Part shown: positions 57,905 through 64,000 of the stretch, piece after piece | Position numbering within the stretch: the stretch's first letter is position 1 | Layout of the letters: each line of letters begins with the position of its first letter | Assembly: GCF_017562075.2 (NCBI RefSeq) | Contig: NC_054081.1 | Coordinates: 7,702,115 to 7,766,114 of the forward strand | From: Anopheles merus | Taxonomy: Eukaryota > Arthropoda > Insecta > Diptera > Culicidae | DNA length: 64,000 nucleotides | Direction of reading: 5' to 3' | Notes under the pieces: model-generated | The model's database searches: none | What the model saw: only the letters and a program-made list of their open reading frames with translations | Told to the model about the DNA's origin: nothing | Translations under genes and position numbers: made by a program

Positions 57905-58076
57905 CCACGCCACACATGCAAGGAATTTAAAAGAAAAAAAAAACAACAGTTGTAATAAAATAATTTAAACATATCTATTGTACACGAAAAATGGGTTTTG
58001 GTTGTTATTTGTTTTTTTTTTTTCGTTTTGTTTCGGGGGGAGATTTTTAGTTTGAATTTATGTTTTTTGGAATTGA

Positions 58077-58082
58077 ATAAAG
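58077..58082 (+). terminator. Candidate polyadenylation signal, TMEM47-like gene
   Basis: AATAAA in GAATTGAATAAAGTTT after a T-rich stretch, one of several candidates downstream of the stop at 55784. Confidence 0.35.
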
Positions 58083-59117
58083 TTTAGGAACAAAAAGTGG
58101 AACAAAATCAAAAAGTACACGCACAGACAGGAGACCAGGGGGCCAACCAGAAATTAAAAAAAAAACCGTTACGAGGACGAGCTCACACAGACGCTCTGCT
58201 TAATTGCTTTCGATAGCGCGATTTGCTATTGAGCCCATCCACCCAAAACTCTAATTCGGAACATTTTTGCGTGTCTTTTTTGTTGTTGTCGTATTTGTTA
58301 ACAGGAAAAAAGCACACCGGCTCCCAAGGTTAGCTCGCATTAGCCATTTAAACGTTAAATATGCATAGGTCGCGCGGTAGCACTAGGTATAATATTACGT
58401 TGGGGCGTATATGCCCTTCCCGGAAGTAAATTACACGGTAAAAAACGGTATTTGCAGCAGAAAAACAAAAATGCGGTTTGGGACGCGTCCGTTAATTTAA
58501 AAAGAAAAAAAAAAGAAAGCCAGAAAGTGTTTCGAGTAGTAGGGCTAGAGGGGGAGGATAATTACATGGATTAGAACTATGGTTGAATTGAACAAAAGGA
58601 ATACTGACACTACTAATTAGATTGGCCTTAGCAGGATGAGGGCTACGGAAAGAAGCAAAAATAAACAATTAAAAAGATTGAAAAAAAAAGAAATAGATAA
58701 AGAGGAGAAAGAGCAAATGACGCAAAAGGAAAAATCATTTTTGCAACAACCAAAATACAAAACTAGAAAGGAAAATGCAAAAAAAAACACATATCGTAAT
58801 GATTGAAGTTTTGGGAGCGCAAACAAAAAAAAAAGAAAAAAAAACAGGAATTAATCATACACATCTAAACCTAAACCGCTGCTGCGGTAAATGGGTGGAC
58901 TCGCAAACATGGCCCCGCCAATCCGTTTCCCCCCTCCCGTTCGCGCGGTACAGTTTAGAAACAATCAACAAGAAAAAAATGTAACCGATTTTTGTCAATT
59001 TTCGGGATTTTCGGGGATGCGACAGTTTCGCATGGAGCAGGTTAATGGATATATAAATTAAAAATTAACAAAAAAAAAAAACCAGCAACAACAAAACAAT
59101 ACTGGGAATGGATAATA

Positions 59118-59568
59118 CAGGGTTTTCCAGGGGTTTTCATAGTTGTGAGACCCTTCCTTGACTCTTTCATATGAGAAGTGAACTTCATATGATGGAAATT
59201 GGACTCCATCCAAACAAAATTCTATTAGATTTGTTCCACAAGGGTGCTATATAGACCAATTCCCATTGTATTACAGGGTTTACCACGATTTATTGGTTGG
59301 TTTCCATCAATTTTTTGTAAGTTCTCATGATTTTTTGGTGCGTTCCCACGATTTTTTGGCCGTTTCTCAGAATCCAATTGGTCCAATTGTATTGATATCC
59401 AATCGAAAAAAAACTAATATATTATGGGCTACGATCAAAAAATCGTGGAAACGCACAAAAAAATCATGGGAACTGACCAATAAATCGTGGGAAACCCTGT
59501 AAGTTCATTTCACGCAAGAAGGAGTCAATTAAGTGTCCCACAGCAAGGAGCATTCCGGGAAAACCCTG
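59118..59568. mobile_element. TA-flanked MITE, outer element
   Basis: The ends are TA|CAGGGTTTTCC and (inverted) CAGGGTTTTCCCGG|TA. Subterminal CCTTGACTCTTTCATATGAG and the complement of CGCAAGAAGGAGTCAATTAA are inverted partners. It is interrupted by the inner MITE at 59274. A decayed relative lies at about 63365-63420. Confidence 0.8.
59274..59499. mobile_element. TA-flanked MITE, nested inner element (226 bp)
   Basis: The ends are TA|CAGGGTTTACCACGATTTAT and (inverted) CAGGGTTTCCCACGATTTAT|TA. The arms continue inward with ATGATTTTTTGGTGCGTT-like blocks. The first 12 bases equal the termini of the DD34E element at 39592, which makes cross-mobilisation plausible. Confidence 0.85.
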
Positions 59569-60041
59569 TAAAGATAACTTACTGCTGGTAATGTAATTGT
59601 TGCGGTGGTTCCAGAGCTTCTCTTTGTACCCCTTCCCCCCCTCTTTGCCGCCGGCACTAAAGGCTAAAACTAAATGTGTACATCCTCTTTGTATGGATTG
59701 TAGGTTTCCAGGCGCGACCGCCTGTCCCCCTCCGTTAACCCTGGCGGGAGGGGGTTGTCCATTGAATCGAAAGGGAAGCCCGGCATCCCCAAATGGACAA
59801 AAGGGGGTTTGAGGTGACGGTAGGGCCCACACTACTATTACTACTACTACCACTACTACTACTACTACTATTACGACGACTCTTCTCCTCCTCACGTAAT
59901 GATTTAATTTGATAAAAATTGAAAAAAAAGTGGAGAAAGACAAAAAAAAAACAAACCAAACCAAACGCTATGTAAACGCGAAAACAATAAAGAGCGGCAC
60001 GCAAGAGACCGTGTTTCAGAAAGGTAACACACGCAACAGAA

Positions 60042-60047
60042 TTTATT
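60042..60047 (-). terminator. Polyadenylation signal of Pcmt
   Basis: AATAAA on the minus strand, 225 bp after the UGA stop and about 120 bp after the second in-frame stop. A plus-strand AATAAA 50 bp away (59986) implies closely abutting convergent 3' ends. Confidence 0.6.
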
Positions 60048-60166
60048 TCGAGCACTGCTCACTGCTCAGCTGCTCAGTATTGGGGTGTGTGTGTGTGATC
60101 CACAGCCGAACGAAAGGGATTTTTTTGCTAGTAAGATTTAGTTTAGTTTTTCCTTTTCTTTCAGTT

Positions 60167-60271
60167 TCAAAGCACGTACGTCCTTACGATCGTGTAGCCG
60201 AGATAGAGCAGTATCAGCAGGGGTAGCAGTCGGGCCAGTGCGTGACCGAGGGTGCGCACGCTGCAGCGGCA
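60167..60271 (-). other. Pcmt: In-frame post-stop extension of Pcmt with predicted TM helix
   Basis: Directly after the TGA (60274-60272) the same frame stays open for 34 codons to a second TGA (60169-60167). The residues are CRCSVRTLGH, then a strongly hydrophobic ALARLLPLLILLYLGYTIV, then RTYVL. It resembles a C-terminal membrane anchor. The chance of 34 open codons alone is not small, so the hydrophobic composition is the main argument. Stop-codon readthrough is known to be common in Drosophila and Anopheles; here the context is AAA-TGA-TGC. Confidence 0.4.
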
Positions 60272-60927
60272 TCATTTGCGCAGATCGGTGAGCGGCACGT
60301 ACATCACGTCCATCAGCTTCGTGTTCTGGATCTCGCCGTCGGGCGTCTTGTCGATCTGCACCAGGCGCTGGTTGCCTCCCTCCGGGCCGACCGGTATGAT
60401 CATGCGGCCGCCGGGCTTCAGCTGCTCGACGAGCTGGAATGTGGAGAAGCAATTCGGGGGGTGGTTTTTAGTTTGGCGTGGAAAATTGTCTGCTTTCCCT
60501 CTGCTTAGGTTAGGCCGCTTATTACCTGTTGCGGTATTTCTGGTGCGGCCGCCCCGACATGTATGCAGTCGTACGGTGCGTGGTCCTTGCAGCCCTGCCG
60601 TCCGTCACCCTCTGCAAGAGACGGAAAGTGAAATTTAGCGGTAAGCAATGGTGAAGTTCGAACTTAGATTCGTAAGCACTGCACATTACCGATGAGAACA
60701 ATTTTGCCCGTATCGATCAGCGATTGGTCGTCCTGGCCGATGTTGTGGCGGCCGAGCGTCACCAGCTGCGGATGGTGCTCGATGCCGACCGCGTACCCGG
60801 TCGCCGCCGGGTCCCGGTGTATGAAGCGGGCGAAGCAGGCGGTCAGGTAGCCCGAACCGGACCCGACGTCCAGCACCTTGCTGTTCGGCTTCAGGTACGA
60901 TTGCAGCAGCTCCAGTGCGTACGCGTG
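60272..60927 (-). CDS. Pcmt: Protein-L-isoaspartate O-methyltransferase, C-terminal exons
   Basis: AdoMet-dependent repair enzyme that methylates L-isoaspartyl residues in aged proteins, normally cytosolic. Minus-strand exons 60927-60690, 60611-60526 and 60433-60272 (TGA) encode the last 161 residues, with GT-AG junctions and phases 1 and 0. The first starts HAYALELLQSYL, and the family then shows AdoMet motif I (KVLDVGSGSGYLTACF). GDGRQG and the APYDCIHVGAAAPEIPQQ block follow, then LVEQLKPGGRMIIPVGPEGG with NQRLVQIDK, and the VMYVPLTDLRK end. The N-terminal ~70-80 residues (expected to end near PHM) were not found up to 64000, so the first exons probably lie beyond the right edge across an intron of at least 3 kb. 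The terminus is a few residues shorter than in vertebrate PIMT. The frame continues past the stop (see the separate entry). Confidence 0.93.
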
Positions 60928-61678
60928 CTAGGTCGGGAAATGGAGAACGTGTTTGGTTGCAGTTCAAACTCCACTAACGGAGGTATGGCTGTTTAAGCCT
61001 AATTGTTTATCGGCGCAAGTCCCACAACATTTCACTTTCAGGTTCATTCCCAAGCATATTGCTAATGGCTTCCTCCTGTCTGTTGTCGTACGAAATGTGT
61101 TCTCTAATTTAATGCTATTTTTAGGGTTTGACATCTATTCTATTTTTAGAAGGTTTGGACATTTGGATCATTATCTATAATCTACGCGGAGAGAAAATCG
61201 CAATGTAAAACGAATCTCTAAACGGTGACTGACAGATGCGTTGCCCATCGTCATCATTAATGCACACATGAGCTAACTAAATGTTCGTAATATTAGTACA
61301 TTCTTGCAAATAAGTGTGTCGAATGTGTTGATATCGTTTATGGCAATCACAAGTTGTTACGAACTTTGAAGATAATTTTTAAAGGCCTAGATAAACTTGA
61401 CATACTTTCGCACTTTTCCATATTAGCAATAAAATCTCTCATGACAAGAAAGCATTTTTAGCACTTTTAGTTTAAATTCTCTAAGAACTTCATCGGCTGC
61501 GGAAACGCATGTTGGATTTAAATCAGAAGCTCTGCGGATTGGACTCCAGATCAACACGTCAAAGACAAAGGGACATGCAGGGAATAGGGTCTAGGGATAA
61601 CACCCCAGATACCTTGCCCTGTATCACCATGGATGATGACACACTGAAGGAGGTGCGGCTTGGATCCCAAGTCAAATG

Positions 61679-62247
61679 TAGTGTTGGGTTTCATGAATCT
61701 TTCGTTGAGATTCATTCATATAAATCTTCAGTGATGAGTGACTCGAATCTCGAGTCGAATCTTCAAAGATTCACGAATGTTCAAAGATTCATGATTGTCT
61801 AAAGATTCATTAATCTCCAAAGATTCATGAACCTCTTTCATGATTCATAAGATTCATAAATCCATTAAAACTCATATATATCTTGGAATTGAGATGTATG
61901 ATCTCCAAAATATTGAATTTGCCCAATCCCACCTACAACTTGCTCGTCCTCGGTTCAACTGCGTGGTTTTTTCCAATAAAAAAAGTCTCAAAAACCTGTA
62001 TAGGCATGACCACGTAGGTTGTTACGCCAAAAAGAAGAATAATAAAAAGCTCAAGCTTTATGAATTTTATAGATGTTTCCTTCGAGTTTCACGAATCCCA
62101 AGATATTCGTTAATCTTTCTAGATATAAGAAACTTTTGAGATTAATGAATCTTTCGAGATTCATGAGTCCTTGGAGATTCAAGTTCATTGAATCATTCCA
62201 AAGATTCATTCAGATTGATGAATCTGAATCTGAATTACCCAACACTA
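61679..62247. mobile_element. hAT-like element made of GATTCAT arrays, with nested SINE tail
   Basis: The ends are TAGTGTTGGGTTTCATGAAT and (inverted) TAGTGTTGGGTAATTCAG. The body is made of GATTCATGAATC-type units. A SINE 3' fragment (CCTGTATAGGCATGACC, GTTACGCCAAAAAGAAGAA) sits at about 61990-62040. The flanking 8-mers GTCAAATG and GTTTCACG match only 4/8, so the target duplication is not convincing. Confidence 0.65.
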
Positions 62248-62558
62248 GTTTCACGTGACTCTGATTCATCTTTGGATATTCAGAGGCGCATACTCGCTAC
62301 TGCGAAAAATGCGAGATCCCCCGCTTAGGTCCCCGAGATGGATAATTCCGCCTCTGATCTGCACGTTGGTTTTTAAAACGTCCTGTTAGCTCAAGAATAC
62401 AGTGTTATACAGAAAAAACTCGTTTATGTCATGTAATTGGTATGAAATATGGAAAATTTCATCATATTATTAATGTTTGGGAAGATATTTGTAGTTAACT
62501 ATTTCTTTGTCATTATCATTGATCCATTTTCATGCAACAGTGATCGATTGCTTCAGAA

Positions 62559-62710
62559 CAGCGGTCGGAAAACTTTTGAGGTAAAGGGCCAAATTATGTA
62601 AATGACCAAGAGCCACAGGCCAGTCAATTTTGCACTCAAATTATTACTTCATAAAAGATTTCAAACCAAATAATAGATGTTTTTAAAGATTGGTAATTCC
62701 TACTATTAAA
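62559..62710 (+). mobile_element. Decayed hAT-type element fragment (relative of 18136)
   Basis: Starts CAGCGGTCGGAAAACTTTTG and continues with AAATGACCAAGAGCCACAGG, closely like 18136-18220. The right end was not identified. Confidence 0.55.
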
Positions 62711-64000
62711 ACTATTTGCTATAGTAGTACGGTAGTCAGATCTGAGTAGCTGCTAAAAGCGCACGCTGGTCACAACGGTATTTTTTGGATCAAAAATTCA
62801 TTGCTGCAGCTACCTCCAGCTTTGAACAAGCAAAATGCTCTTATTTATGGAGCATGTCTTGATATACCAACATTTCACGGCTGCATATACAGGCAGTCGA
62901 ACGATATCAAAATTCATCACTTGAGTTGATTTGAGAAGCTATGTTGCCATTGTTTTTCATTACCCAAAAGCCATTTAAAGTCTTGCGTTAAAATACTTCC
63001 GGGAAAAGACAGTTTCTGCTTCCAACAGGATTCCAACAGGACCCGTAAGGTTTCAACGAATTTGTGCGTACGGCTTGCAATGGCTTTGAAAAGCGTTTAC
63101 GGGAAAAATCCAACACGATTTTAACTCAACTAAGGTCAATGTGAATTTACTACTAAAAGATGTTGTAGACATCGATTCCGCAGTTAAATAAAGTCTGGTT
63201 TGAATTTTATGAGCTAAAAAAGTGCATGATTTTTACATTCTCACCAAATTTTGCTGGTGAAAGACGCATAAAAAGTTTGATTTTTAATAATTCGATAGAG
63301 ATTTTATTGTATTTTAAATGACCTTGCCCAAACAGTGGGGCGTAGAGTCCACTTGTCGATGCATAAAGTTCAATTCACGTAAGAAAGAGTCAAGAAAGTG
63401 TTTCTTTAATATTTCCCAAATAGATCGTTTTAAGAATGATCTTTTATCGGTTTGTGTCTAGGAAATGTTTGTTGTGCCACTATTGACCATTTCCTATTAC
63501 ACTTATTTTCAAATAAAAAAAAACCTCACAATTTAAAATTTGTTGTGATAGGAATATTAAAGCATAAAGTAAAAAGTTCCTTGCCATAATATCTACAACA
63601 ACACTTGAACACCACATATGTAATTTATTGTAGATCTAGCAATCGCGTAGTTGACAAAAAGTAAAAGTAGATTACAGTAGTCAGAAACAGCAAGAACCAA
63701 CGGACGCCTTAACTTATCCGAGTGGTAGTAATTGGCAGGCCAAACTGCCTTCATGAACAAGTTGATCCAGAAAAGTGACAATAATACGATATTTAACATA
63801 GCAATAGGTTTAAATCAAGCGATTCCGATTCCATTTACCTGAGCGATAATAAAAAATAAAACTCGAACCAATGGGGTAAATGTTGTATGTGCTTTTTTAA
63901 CTTTAAAAAGGTTTTTTTTCTGGGACTATCGCCCACATTCCCTCATTGATGTCGCGCTCTCTTTCCCTACTTTATGCTAAAAAAAATTAAAAAAAGAAAT

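Larger units (their letters stand above)
55785..60041 (+). other. 3' UTR and downstream region of the TMEM47-like gene
   Basis: CA, CATA and A-rich sequence. Plus-strand AATAAA signals are at 57459, 57954, 58077 and 59986, which suggest alternative 3' ends of about 1.7-4.2 kb. It also holds a (CATA)n run (57205-57245), a (CA)n run (57811-57904), nested small transposons (59118-59568) and an (ACT)n tract (59835-59878). No coding gene was recognised. Confidence 0.55.
60928..64000. other. Presumed Pcmt intron and flank, repeat-filled
   Basis: From the CTAG acceptor at 60930-60928 to the window end there is no coding exon that I can support. Contents: unique AT-rich DNA (61000-61670), a GATTCAT-array element (61679-62247), a decayed hAT-type terminus (62559), a relic of the 59118 MITE family (63365-63420) and further AT-rich DNA. 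Confidence 0.6.

Noticed and set aside
60138..60452. Alternative-frame ORF over the last Pcmt exon
   Set aside because: Out of frame with the conserved methyltransferase sequence; a shadow.
63593..63799. 68-codon minus ORF as an upstream Pcmt exon
   Set aside because: It lacks any PIMT N-terminal motif and sits in AT-rich DNA; probably chance.

Overview
This is eukaryotic DNA and looks like a mosquito, most likely Anopheles. The protein-coding genes are insect orthologues with GC-rich exons, short GT-AG introns and long CAG/CAA (Gln) tracts. The non-coding DNA is AT-rich and full of microsatellites, short SINEs ending in an AAGAAGAAG-type tail, LINE remnants, and Tc1/mariner and hAT elements. 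The genus is inferred from protein and SINE resemblance from memory; no search was run.

Layout. (1) 1-7927, minus: 3'-truncated X11/Mint (APBA) adaptor gene that runs off the left edge inside its PTB domain. (2) 7928-14408: divergent intergenic and promoter region with dense CA/GT and CT tracts and a foldback repeat (12087-12788). (3) 14409-22336, plus: a complete second X11/Mint gene in 11 coding exons (1033 aa: disordered N-terminus, PTB, PDZ, PDZ), with hAT-type insertions in two introns. (4) 22337-25969: convergent spacer with a LINE reverse-transcriptase remnant. (5) 25970-36346, minus: 4E-T (eIF4E-transporter), 4 coding exons, 2126 aa, very Gln-rich; one intron is almost entirely a TA-flanked transposon. 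(6) 36347-39589: 4E-T upstream region, then AT-rich DNA. (7) 39592-45501: a 5.9-kb Tc1/mariner-type element with ~676-bp inverted repeats, an intact DD34E transposase ORF, a nested LINE piece split by a hAT foldback, and a decayed ZNF593/Bud20-like zinc-finger fragment. (8) 45504-48100: tandem and inverted repeat block. (9) 48993-55784, plus: a four-TM claudin-superfamily (TMEM47-like) gene with a likely second promoter. (10) 55785-60041: its 3' region and nested small TA-flanked elements. (11) 60272-60927 and probably beyond the right edge, minus: C-terminal exons of protein-L-isoaspartate O-methyltransferase (Pcmt), followed by repeat-filled presumed intron DNA to 64000.

How the genes relate. 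The two X11/Mint genes are head-to-head paralogues that share linear motifs and several intron positions, which points to an inverted duplication. X11/Mint proteins are synaptic and trafficking scaffolds, 4E-T is a translational repressor of P-bodies, the TMEM47-like protein is a junctional membrane protein, and Pcmt repairs isoaspartyl damage. I see no operon-like or pathway logic linking them.

Most notable observations: an in-frame 34-codon extension with a predicted membrane helix after the Pcmt UGA stop; a tandemly repeated ~50-residue module inside 4E-T; an apparently intact long-TIR Tc1/mariner element carrying a host-gene fragment; and hAT-like elements whose bodies are arrays of short GATTCC or GGAGCC units with recognisable 8-bp target duplications.
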